From an uncultured Clostridia bacterium (lineage in GTDB: Bacteria; Bacillota; Clostridia; Peptostreptococcales; Anaerovoracaceae): a stretch of 33,553 bases of DNA. The notes beneath the pieces were generated by a model. It searched no databases, was not told where the DNA came from, and was given only the letters and a program-made list of their open reading frames with translations. The stretch covers positions 1 to 33,553 of the forward strand of contig CALZFA010000005.1 in the NCBI GenBank assembly GCA_945644815.1, written 5' to 3'. The position numbers were made by a program, and so were the translations under genes. Positions 19,410 to 27,782 of this stretch are shown here, piece after piece; position 1 is the first letter of the stretch, and the number at the start of each line of letters is the position of its first letter.

Positions 19410-20240
19410 TTATTTATTATCTGCCAAAGCAGTATAATACCCTATTGCAACGCACACCGCTCCACCAACAATATTTCCTAAAGTTACAGGGAGTAAATTT
19501 AATTCAAACATTCCTGACCAGTTAAGGTTTGCAAGAGCATCGAATCCCATTTCTGAGAGAGCAGTAAACATCTGATTGCTCTTCGCAAATATTCCTGCAG
19601 GAATAAAATACATGTTAGCTACGCTGTGTTCAAATCCGGCGGTTACAAAGAGCCAGATCGGGAAGAAAATCGAAAGGATCTTTCCTACCGTTGTCTGTGC
19701 ACCCGTTGAAAGCCATACGGCCATACATACAAGCCAGTTGCAGAGTATTCCGCTGACAAAAGCAGAACCAAAAGACATATTAACTTTTCCCGCTGCAATT
19801 TTCACGGTCATAGCCCCCAGCATACCTTCGCCGGAATTAAGCACACCGGAATAGTACACCATAAATGCTATGAGAACACCACCGATAAAGTTGCATATGT
19901 ATACTATCACCCAGTTTTTCAGCATGGAAGATACGGTTATTCTTTTATCTATGACCGCAGCAATCATTGTTGTATTTCCTGTAAACAGTTCCGCGCCTCC
20001 CAATACAACCATAATAAGTCCAACGGTAAAAATAGTTCCGGAGAGGATCTTTCCCAATCCGAAAGTTTCCGTTGAGGAAAGCAGTCCGTATGCCGCCATG
20101 TTGGCTCCCGCCCCGGCAAATGCTATGTATGCTCCGGCAAAAATTCCAAAAATAACCATACGCTTTATAGGCATACTGGCCTTTACCTTGGATGTCTCTA
20201 TGAGAGCTTTCAAGGTTTCGGCCGGTTTCATGTGATTCAT
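19410..20240 (-). CDS. Formate/nitrite transporter (FNT) family channel
   Basis: 'FAGAYIAFAGAGANMAAYG', 'GAELFTGNT', 'ILCNWLVCMAVWLSTGA', 'GFEHSVANMYFIPAGI' FNT signatures. Confidence 0.94.
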   Translation of the reverse strand: MNHMKPAETLKALIETSKVKASMPIKRMVIFGIFAGAYIAFAGAGANMAAYGLLSSTETFGLGKILSGTIFTVGLIMVVLGGAELFTGNTTMIAAVIDKRITVSSMLKNWVIVYICNFIGGVLIAFMVYYSGVLNSGEGMLGAMTVKIAAGKVNMSFGSAFVSGILCNWLVCMAVWLSTGAQTTVGKILSIFFPIWLFVTAGFEHSVANMYFIPAGIFAKSNQMFTALSEMGFDALANLNWSGMFELNLLPVTLGNIVGGAVCVAIGYYTALADNK

Positions 20241-20282
20241 TTTGTTTTCCTTTTACTTCTAAATATGTTGTTTATAATAAAA

Positions 20283-20458
20283 AATCCCAAATTACCGTCA
20301 AGGATATAATTGACGCCCTATCTTCCGATAGGTGGGTGTCCTGTTCCGTACCTCTGTCTTCCCCTCATGGGGGCCTGACATAACATACCGGAAACCCGGA
20401 CTCCCGATGCTCAAGTGTAGGTTCAATTATGTGTCCTTAACGCATAACCCAGGATTGA
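20283..20458 (-). ncRNA. ssrS: Putative 6S RNA (SsrS-like)
   Basis: Hand fold of the minus strand: long closing helix AATCCTGGGTTATGCGTTAAGGA / TCCTTGACGGTAATTTGGGATT (about 22 bp with one bulge and GU pairs), then ATAATTGA/TCAATTAT; open central region with 3'-side hairpin CCTATC-GGAA-GATAGG preceded by GACACCCA; apical interrupted stem GTCC..TTCCG..TGTC..CCCC-ATGA-GGGG..GACA..CGGAA..GGAC; T6 tract follows the closing helix. About 176 nt. Confidence 0.78.
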
Positions 20459-20485
20459 TATTATTTTAGGTTAAACGCACCGTAT

Positions 20486-21214
20486 TTATTCCTCATAAAG
20501 ATCAATTGAGCAATTTGTATAAACCTTTTGAACATCATCATTGTCCTCTAAAAGCTCAATCATCTTGGCAAGTTTGGCTATATCGTGCGGATCTGATGGC
20601 GCAGCTTCCATGGAAGGCACATAATCAATGTCTGATTCAGCGATTTCATATCCTGCATCCAAAAGTGCATGATGTACATCCGTATAAGCAGACGGTTCAG
20701 TGACGATTTCAAAGCTGTCTTCATGGACAACCATATCTTCTGCACCGGCTTCAAGGGCTGCTTCAAGAAGAGTATCTTCATCGATGGAATCACTCTTTTC
20801 AATAAGGATAATTCCTTTTCTTGAGAACATATAAGAAACGCACCCCGGTGTACCAAGGTTTCCCCCGTATTTATCAAATGTTGATCTGACTGCAGAGGTT
20901 GTTCTGTTATTATTGTCGGTAAGCGCCTCAACAATTACAGCAACTCCTCCTACTCCGTAACCTTCAAAGCTCAGTTCTTCATATGATTCGCCGGCAAGCT
21001 CACCTGTTCCTTTTTTAATAGCTCTTGTAATATTATCATTAGGCATTGAAATTGCCTTGGCTTTTTCAATTGCCAGTCTTAATGTTGCATTGTACTCAGG
21101 GTCTCCGCCGGCTTTAGCTGCTACCGTAATTGCTCTTGCATATTTAGTGAACATAGCAGCTCTCTTAGAGTCCTGTGCGGCTTTTCTTCCTGCTATTGTA
21201 CCGTGTCTTCCCAT
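20486..21214 (-). CDS. yebC: YebC/PmpR family DNA-binding/translation-related protein
   Basis: 'MGRHGTIAGRKAAQDSKRAAMFTKYARAITVAAKAGGDPEYNATLRLAIEKAKAISMPNDNITRAIKKGTGE'; ATG at 21214 with SD TTAGGAGGTG; the track start at 21319 lies upstream of the promoter. Confidence 0.96.
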   Translation of the reverse strand: MGRHGTIAGRKAAQDSKRAAMFTKYARAITVAAKAGGDPEYNATLRLAIEKAKAISMPNDNITRAIKKGTGELAGESYEELSFEGYGVGGVAVIVEALTDNNNRTTSAVRSTFDKYGGNLGTPGCVSYMFSRKGIILIEKSDSIDEDTLLEAALEAGAEDMVVHEDSFEIVTEPSAYTDVHHALLDAGYEIAESDIDYVPSMEAAPSDPHDIAKLAKMIELLEDNDDVQKVYTNCSIDLYEE

Positions 21215-21253
21215 GGAGACACCTCCTAACTTGTTATGTATTTTGGCTATGTT

Positions 21254-21282
21254 ATTATACAATAGTACCGGGTTCATTTCAA
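21254..21282 (-). promoter_or_regulatory. Putative sigma-A promoter for yebC
   Basis: Minus strand TTGAAA - 17 nt - TATAAT upstream of the SD. Confidence 0.8.
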
Positions 21283-21293
21283 GGTGTTTTAGT

Positions 21294-21323
21294 AAAAAAA
21301 CCCCGTGATTTAGAGTCACGAGG
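21294..21323 (-). terminator. Rho-independent terminator of the CoA-activase-like gene
   Basis: Minus strand CCTCGTGA-CTCTAAA-TCACGGGG-TTTTTTT, 8-bp stem. Confidence 0.88.
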
Positions 21324-21330
21324 ATTATAA

Positions 21331-24300
21331 TTATTTGTTTTCCATATTCTTATGAGCCTGGGACATCATAAGCTTTATCCTGTTAAGCTGATTGACGTTG
21401 CTTGCTCCAGGGTCATAATCAATGGCTACGATATTGGCCTCAGGAAAACGCTCTCTGATAGCTTTCATCATTCCTTTGCCCGTCACATGATTAGGCAGAC
21501 AGGCAAAAGGCTGAAGACAAGCAATATTAGTGGCTCCGCTCTTTATCAGCTCTATCATCTCTCCCGTTAAAAGCCAGCCCTCTCCGCACTGATTTCCTAT
21601 TGATACTATTTGTGATGCCTCTTCTGCCGTATGTTGGATATATGAAGGTTCATTGAACCGCTTGCTTTGCCTCAGGGCTTTTCTGAGGGGTTTTCTGAAC
21701 CACTCAATTAAAGTTATGCCAAGCTCATTAACCTTATACTGTTTATATGAACCTGAAAGCTTTTCATAGTTGAACTTCTTGCTGTACATGCCGTAAAGGA
21801 AGAAATCTATTAGATCCAGTACAACTGCTTCTCCGCCTTCCTTTTCGATAATATCCACAATATTATTGTTGGCATCCGGATGATATTTTACAAGAATTTC
21901 TCCCACAACACCGACCTTCGCCTTTTTAACATTTTTAAGAGGCAACGTATCGTATTCAGCTACAATCTGCGGTATCAGTTTTTTATATGTACTTAATTTT
22001 CCGTCCTTGCAGTTTTGGAAAATTGCTTCCTCATATTTTTTCATAATACCTTCGGCAGAGCCCGGCACATCTTCATATGGCCTTGTAGCATACAGAAGTC
22101 TCTGAAAAAGGTCTCCGTAAACAGCCGCCATAATAAGACGTTTTCCCATATCTATATCTATTTTGAATCCCGGGTTGGCTTCAAGTCCCACCATATTGAA
22201 TGAAACTACCGGTATCTGCTCCATTCCAAGGTCCTTAAGCGCCTTTCTGAGGAGTGCTATATAGTTGCTGGCTCTGCATCCTCCTCCTGTCTGTGACATT
22301 ATCAGCGCAGTTCTGTCCAGGTCATATTCTCCCGATTTCAATGCACTTATCATCTTCCCCAGAGTAACCAGAGTAGGATAGCAGGCATCATTATTGACAT
22401 ATTTCAGACCTTCATCCACAGCCGCCTTATCAACTGTTGGAATAACTACTGCATTATACCCGCTTTCACGCAATGCCACCTCAAGATACTGGAAATGTAT
22501 AGGTGACATCTGCGGAACTAAAAGTGTGTAGTTTTTTCTCATTTCTTCGGTAAAAAGTTTTCTTTCAAAAGGCTTTTCATTGTGGCAAGCCTTTATTCCG
22601 TTCTTTTCCCTTTCTTCCATAGCGGCTTTAAGTGATCTGATTCTGATTCTTATAGCGCCTAAGTTGTTACCTTCGTCTATCTTGAGTACAGTGTATAATT
22701 TACCTGAATTTTCGAGTATTTCCTCAACTTCATCGGTGGTAACGGCATCAACCCCGCAGCCAAACGAATTAAGCTGAACAAGCTCGGCATCGTCCATTGT
22801 ACCCACAACATTAGCAGCTTTATACAGTCTTGAATGGTAAACCCATTGATCAAGAACTCTTATAGGCCGAGGCAGCTCTATGTTATTACAGATTGAGTCC
22901 TCAGATACAACCACCATATCATAGGATACGATCATTTTATCTATTCCGTGATTGATTTCTGTGTCAAGATGATAAGGTCGACCGGAAAGGACTATTATCT
23001 TCTTGCCATATTCTCTGGCATATTCCACTGCACGTCTGCCTTCAGCTTCAACATCTTTTTTAAATGCAAGCTGCTCGGCTCTGGCGGCTTCAACAGCTTC
23101 TTTAACCTGTGAACGCAGTATTTTTATGCCTCTTCCTTTAAGGAGATCTAAAAGTCTTTCCGTTAGTCTTTTATCATCATCATAAGGGAGGAAATCATGT
23201 GTAAACTCTACACCCTCTTCATGAAATATTTCGTTCATATTGTTGGCGATTACCTCCGGATACGTGGCAACAATCGGGCAATTGTAATGGTTAGGAGCAT
23301 TGGCATCTTCGATCTGCTCATAATTTATACACGGATAGAAAATCCACTTTTCCCCCATTTCTACAAGAGTCTTTATGTGGCCATGGACAAGTTTGGCAGG
23401 ATAACAGGCTGTGTCCGATGAAATTGTATCCATTCCTTTTTCATATATCTCCTTGGATGACATAGGCGAAAGCACCACTCTCCATCCAAGCTTTGTAAAG
23501 AAAGTGAACCAGAAAGGATAGTCTTCATACATATTAAGTACTCTCGGTATAGCCACACTTCCCCTATTGGCTTCTTCTTCAGACAACGGCTCATAATAAA
23601 AAAGTCTGTGAAGCTTATATTCGTACAGATCAGGAAGATTAGAGGTTTTATTTTTCTTTCCGTCACCTTTTTCGCATCTGTTTCCTGTTGTATACCTGGT
23701 TCCATCATTAAAGCGGGTAATTGTAAGCATGCATTTATTCTCACAGCCGGCACATCTGGCATTACTGCTTCCTGCCTCAAAGGAGACAAGATCCTCGGCA
23801 TGGATAAGCGACGAGCGGTGTCCCTCCTCCCAGTTTGCCAGAGAGTTAAGAGCACAGCCGTATGCTCCCATGATACCGGCGATATCCGGTCTTACAACCT
23901 CTTTGCCCAAAACCTTTTCTATAGCCCTCAGAACCGACTCATTGAGGAAAGTTCCACCCTGAACGACTATTTTTTTCCCTGCTTCCTCAGGGTTCCTGAG
24001 TTTAATTACCTTGTAAAGAGCATTTTTGACAACCGAATATGACAGTCCGGCAGCAATATCTCCAATGTCGGCCCCTTCTTTCTGAGCCTGTTTTACCATT
24101 GAATTCATAAATACCGTGCATCGTGTCCCCAAATCCACGGGATTCTCAGACATAAGACCGATTCTGGCAAAATCTTCAACTTTCATGTCAACAGATTTTG
24201 CATAGGTCTCGATAAAAGAACCGCACCCTGAAGAACATGCCTCATTGAGCATAATGTTGTAGATTGCACCATCCTTTATCTTCATACATTTCATATCCTG

Positions 24301-25557
24301 ACCGCCGATATCCAAAATAAAATCCACACCCGGAAGAAATTCTTCGGCAGCCTTGTAATGAGCCATAGTTTCTATTATTCCAAAGTCAGCATTAAATCCG
24401 GCTTTAATAAGTCCCTCACCATATCCTGTTACGGTTGTGTTTCCTATCCAGCAGCCGGAAGGCATAAGCCTGTACACTTCTGAGAGAAGTTCTCTTGTGG
24501 CTCCAAGAGGATTTCCTTCGTTATTTTTATAATATGAATATACAAGATTCTCATCTTTATCAATTAATGCAGCCTTGGTTGTGGTTGAACCTGCATCAAT
24601 TCCAAGAAAAAGTGCCCCTTTGCAATTTTCAAGGGGTTTTCTCTTTATCTTCGCCATATCATGACGCGTTTTGAACTCTTCATATTCTTGTCGGTTTCTG
24701 AAAAGAGGTTCTATTCTCTTTGTTGAAGCTGCAGCCAGAGGGTCGACATTGTCAATACGTTCTACAATGGTACTGATATTGACCTCCTCGCATTTGTCCG
24801 CCATGAAGGCTGCCCCTAAAGCCACAAAATACTTAGAGTTTTCCGGGAAAATTACTTCTTCAGGTGCCAAATTCAATGTCTCTATAAATCTTTTTCTCAG
24901 TTCAGACATATATGTAAGCGGGCCCCCCAGAAAAGCCACATTTCCTTTTATTCTGTGTCCGCAGGCCAGTCCGCTGATAGTCTGATTGACTACTGCCTGG
25001 AAAATAGATGCGGCAAGATTTTCAATGGGTGCCCCCTCATTAATCAAAGGCTGTATATCTGTCTTTGCGAAGACACCGCAGCGAGCAGCGATAGGATATA
25101 TAACCGTATAGTCTTTTGCTGCCTCGTTAAGTCCATCTGCGTCGGTATTTAGCAAAATGGCCATCTGGTCAATGAATGCACCTGTTCCGCCTGCACAAGT
25201 ACCATTCATTCTCTGCTCCACAGTGCTTCCAAAAAAGGTTATCTTAGCATCTTCTCCCCCAAGTTCAATTACGACATCTGTCTGAGGAATAAGCTTCTGC
25301 ACTGCCAAAGAACATGTAACTACTTCCTGCTCAAATCTTGCATTTATAGTATCTGCAAGTGACAGTCCTCCGGAACCGGTTATTACGACTCTCACAGGAA
25401 TGTCTCCTTCTGCAACTATAAGATTTCTAAGTAACTCACTTACTTTGCTGAACACGCTTGACATATGCCGCTCATATTTCTGATAAACTATTTTATCGTT
25501 TTCATTAACAAGGATCAGTTTAACAGTAGTTGATCCAACATCAATTCCAAGTCTCAT
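21331..25557 (-). CDS. Large acyl-CoA dehydratase activase-related protein (two BadF/BcrA-type ASKHA ATPase domains + DUF2229/HgdB-like region)
   Basis: 'MRLGIDVGSTTVKLILVNE...MNGTCAGGTGAFIDQMA' and second 'LFLGIDAGSTTTKAALIDKDE...NEACSSGCGSFIETYAKS'; 'NARCAGCENKC'; 'SSDTACYPAKLVHGH', 'ILSGRPYHLDTEINHGID'. ATG at 25557 with SD GATGAGG; track start 25596 is an upstream extension. Confidence 0.9.
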   Translation of the reverse strand: MRLGIDVGSTTVKLILVNENDKIVYQKYERHMSSVFSKVSELLRNLIVAEGDIPVRVVITGSGGLSLADTINARFEQEVVTCSLAVQKLIPQTDVVIELGGEDAKITFFGSTVEQRMNGTCAGGTGAFIDQMAILLNTDADGLNEAAKDYTVIYPIAARCGVFAKTDIQPLINEGAPIENLAASIFQAVVNQTISGLACGHRIKGNVAFLGGPLTYMSELRKRFIETLNLAPEEVIFPENSKYFVALGAAFMADKCEEVNISTIVERIDNVDPLAAASTKRIEPLFRNRQEYEEFKTRHDMAKIKRKPLENCKGALFLGIDAGSTTTKAALIDKDENLVYSYYKNNEGNPLGATRELLSEVYRLMPSGCWIGNTTVTGYGEGLIKAGFNADFGIIETMAHYKAAEEFLPGVDFILDIGGQDMKCMKIKDGAIYNIMLNEACSSGCGSFIETYAKSVDMKVEDFARIGLMSENPVDLGTRCTVFMNSMVKQAQKEGADIGDIAAGLSYSVVKNALYKVIKLRNPEEAGKKIVVQGGTFLNESVLRAIEKVLGKEVVRPDIAGIMGAYGCALNSLANWEEGHRSSLIHAEDLVSFEAGSSNARCAGCENKCMLTITRFNDGTRYTTGNRCEKGDGKKNKTSNLPDLYEYKLHRLFYYEPLSEEEANRGSVAIPRVLNMYEDYPFWFTFFTKLGWRVVLSPMSSKEIYEKGMDTISSDTACYPAKLVHGHIKTLVEMGEKWIFYPCINYEQIEDANAPNHYNCPIVATYPEVIANNMNEIFHEEGVEFTHDFLPYDDDKRLTERLLDLLKGRGIKILRSQVKEAVEAARAEQLAFKKDVEAEGRRAVEYAREYGKKIIVLSGRPYHLDTEINHGIDKMIVSYDMVVVSEDSICNNIELPRPIRVLDQWVYHSRLYKAANVVGTMDDAELVQLNSFGCGVDAVTTDEVEEILENSGKLYTVLKIDEGNNLGAIRIRIRSLKAAMEEREKNGIKACHNEKPFERKLFTEEMRKNYTLLVPQMSPIHFQYLEVALRESGYNAVVIPTVDKAAVDEGLKYVNNDACYPTLVTLGKMISALKSGEYDLDRTALIMSQTGGGCRASNYIALLRKALKDLGMEQIPVVSFNMVGLEANPGFKIDIDMGKRLIMAAVYGDLFQRLLYATRPYEDVPGSAEGIMKKYEEAIFQNCKDGKLSTYKKLIPQIVAEYDTLPLKNVKKAKVGVVGEILVKYHPDANNNIVDIIEKEGGEAVVLDLIDFFLYGMYSKKFNYEKLSGSYKQYKVNELGITLIEWFRKPLRKALRQSKRFNEPSYIQHTAEEASQIVSIGNQCGEGWLLTGEMIELIKSGATNIACLQPFACLPNHVTGKGMMKAIRERFPEANIVAIDYDPGASNVNQLNRIKLMMSQAHKNMENK

Positions 25558-25660
25558 TAAATACCTCATCCAATATAAGAAATTCAAAATAACCATATTA
25601 TTTTAACATCAAAACGTGAAAGTTTGTAGAAATCAGCATGTTAAAATGTTGTTAAAATTA

Positions 25661-25689
25661 TTGCGTGAAATCAGAACTGCTGATATAAT
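25661..25689 (+). promoter_or_regulatory. Putative promoter for the Cys-cluster gene (predicted leaderless)
   Basis: TTGCGT (25661-25666) - 17 nt - TATAAT (25684-25689); predicted +1 falls at or next to the ATG at 25697. Confidence 0.55.
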
Positions 25690-25696
25690 TTCAGAT

Positions 25697-26236
25697 ATGA
25701 AAAGTACAATTAAAAAAAGAACATGGAAATCCATCTACAGGCTTTTAGACAGAGTCTCTCCTATAGATGGCGATTGCGGCAGGCTCTGCGGCTCTGTTTG
25801 CTGCACCTGCGGCTCCAAAGATAACACCAAAGGTGAAGATGAATTGGGTATATATCTATATCCCGGTGAGCATAAAATTCACAATAAAAAAGATGGTTGG
25901 CTTGAGTGGACCTCAGAATCAGCGGAAGACTATGACTTTCCCGAGAGCTGGTCCGGTCCCGTTTACTTTGTTAAATGCAAAACACCTCCTTTTTGCCCTC
26001 GAAACAAAAGGCCTCTGCAATGCCGGACATATCCCCTTGCACCGTTTATAAATGAAGACGGCATATTAGAGCTAATCTACAACTGTGAAGAGCTCCCTTA
26101 TTCCTGTCCTATTATTGACCATAAAATACCCCTTAACGAAGATTTTGTCAAGGCAACATACACAGTGTGGTCACACCTGATACGCGACCCTTTGATTTAC
26201 GATTTGGTAGAAATGAACTCTATTTCTTTTTTGTAA
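25697..26236 (+). CDS. Cysteine-cluster protein, YkgJ-like (putative metal-binding)
   Basis: 'DCGRLCGSVCCTCG...KCKTPPFCPRNKRPLQCRTYPLAPF...YNCEELPYSCPI': ten Cys, with RPxxCRxYP-type signature. ATG at 25697 preferred over track start 25616. Confidence 0.75.
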   Translation: MKSTIKKRTWKSIYRLLDRVSPIDGDCGRLCGSVCCTCGSKDNTKGEDELGIYLYPGEHKIHNKKDGWLEWTSESAEDYDFPESWSGPVYFVKCKTPPFCPRNKRPLQCRTYPLAPFINEDGILELIYNCEELPYSCPIIDHKIPLNEDFVKATYTVWSHLIRDPLIYDLVEMNSISFL

Positions 26237-27582
26237 AGCCTTCTCAACATAATCGCACTGTAAGTAAAGCCTATTATTTCTGCCAGCGGAAAGGATGCCC
26301 ATGAAAGCCCCACACCGCCTATCCTTATCAGGATATATGCAAGAGGAAGTATTCCCACAAGCTGTCTTAAGAGAGAAGCAAACAGGCTGAGCATTCCGTG
26401 ACCGGTTGCCTGAAACATTGTGGATGTAATTATTCCGAAAGCGGCCGGAATAAAACAGATACTGATGATTCTAAGAGCAGGTATACCTATCTTCAACATC
26501 TCAGAGGATGCGTCAAACATCTTGAGAAGCTCTGCCGGAAAAAGCTGAAACAGCAAAAAGCCACAGCCCATAACCGCAACGGCTATTTTAAGCGATTCCT
26601 TATACGCATCCATTAAACGATTTTTATCTCTTGCGCCATAGTTATAACCCATTATAGGCATTGCCCCCTGATTCAGCCCGAAAACAGGCATAAACACAAA
26701 TGACTGTATCTTGAAATATATTCCAAGTACGGCAACAGCAGTGGTAGAGTATACTACAAGAATTGTATTGTAGAGAATAAGCATAAGAGATCCGATTGAC
26801 TGCATTATAATAGACGGAAGCCCGACCTTATAAATATCTATCACCGTACTCCATTTCAGTCTGAAACCTTTTATTTTAATCGTCACAAGGTGTTCACCCC
26901 TTATTATGATGTACATACCGATGCACATTCCGCATAACTGGCCCGTCACCGTTGCAATGGCCGCGCCTGCCACACCAAGTTCCGGCATTCCCACAAGTCC
27001 GAAAATGAGTATGGGATCCAAGGCAATGTTTACAACGGTGCCAACAAGTCCGCATATCATAGGTGCTATCATGTTGCCCGTTGACTGGAGAATCTTCTCA
27101 AGAACTACCTGAATATTGAGAAAAACCGAACCCACGCATACTATAAACATATACACGCAAGCAGAATCATATATAGATGTTCCCTTTTCTGCATAGGTTC
27201 CAACAAAAGGTGCGGTCAAAAGTAGACCTGCAGCGAGAAATACAAGATAGTTCATAAATCCAATCCTTACCCCGGTAGAAGCTGCCTGATCTGCTTCCTC
27301 CCGGCGACCCGCGCCGAGTTTTCTGGCTATGAGAGAATTTATCCCTACTCCGCTGCCTACTGAAAGTGCAATTATAAGCATCTGTACAGGATTTACAATG
27401 GATACAGCTGTTAATGCGTCTTCGCTTAATTGTGCCACGAAGATGCTGTCCACAACATTGTAAAGTGCGTTTATTGTCATAGAAAGAACTGCCGGCCAAG
27501 CCATGCTTACAAGAAGCTTGCGTATAGGCATGGTTCCCATTTTGTTTTCTGCTGTTATCTCTATTGTCTTTTCTTCCGACAT
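26197..27582 (-). CDS. MATE family efflux transporter
   Basis: 'PIRKLLVSMAWPAVLSMTINALYNVVDSIFVAQLSEDALTAVSIVNPVQML', repeat in second half 'FGLNQGAMPIMGYNYGARDKNRL'; 461 aa. Confidence 0.95.
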   Translation of the reverse strand: MSEEKTIEITAENKMGTMPIRKLLVSMAWPAVLSMTINALYNVVDSIFVAQLSEDALTAVSIVNPVQMLIIALSVGSGVGINSLIARKLGAGRREEADQAASTGVRIGFMNYLVFLAAGLLLTAPFVGTYAEKGTSIYDSACVYMFIVCVGSVFLNIQVVLEKILQSTGNMIAPMICGLVGTVVNIALDPILIFGLVGMPELGVAGAAIATVTGQLCGMCIGMYIIIRGEHLVTIKIKGFRLKWSTVIDIYKVGLPSIIMQSIGSLMLILYNTILVVYSTTAVAVLGIYFKIQSFVFMPVFGLNQGAMPIMGYNYGARDKNRLMDAYKESLKIAVAVMGCGFLLFQLFPAELLKMFDASSEMLKIGIPALRIISICFIPAAFGIITSTMFQATGHGMLSLFASLLRQLVGILPLAYILIRIGGVGLSWASFPLAEIIGFTYSAIMLRRLYKKEIEFISTKS

Positions 27583-27691
27583 TTATCTTATCACCTCTCG
27601 TGTCTAAATCGCGAATTCGTATATTATACATTATTATCAGTCAAAATACAATGTAATATCTGTGAAAATTAGTCTTCTGCCGTAAAATCAG

Positions 27692-27719
27692 TTTACAAAT
27701 TTGAAATATATGTTATCAT
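27692..27719 (+). promoter_or_regulatory. Putative promoter for prfC
   Basis: TTTACA - 16 nt - TATCAT about 65 nt upstream of the start codon. Confidence 0.45.
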
Positions 27720-27782
27720 AAAAACTGCGGCAAAAACTAAGTTAAATACATTTTGCGGATATAAAAATATAAAGGAGAATAT

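Noticed and set aside
20283-20458. Riboswitch controlling the FNT/OPT genes
   Set aside because: Considered because of position upstream of a transporter, but the terminal long closing helix, central bubble and apical stem fit 6S RNA better, and I saw no ZTP, THF or other known aptamer motif.
23373-23855. 160-aa ORF on the - strand
   Set aside because: Alternate frame inside the CoA-activase-like gene on the same strand, with no independent signals.
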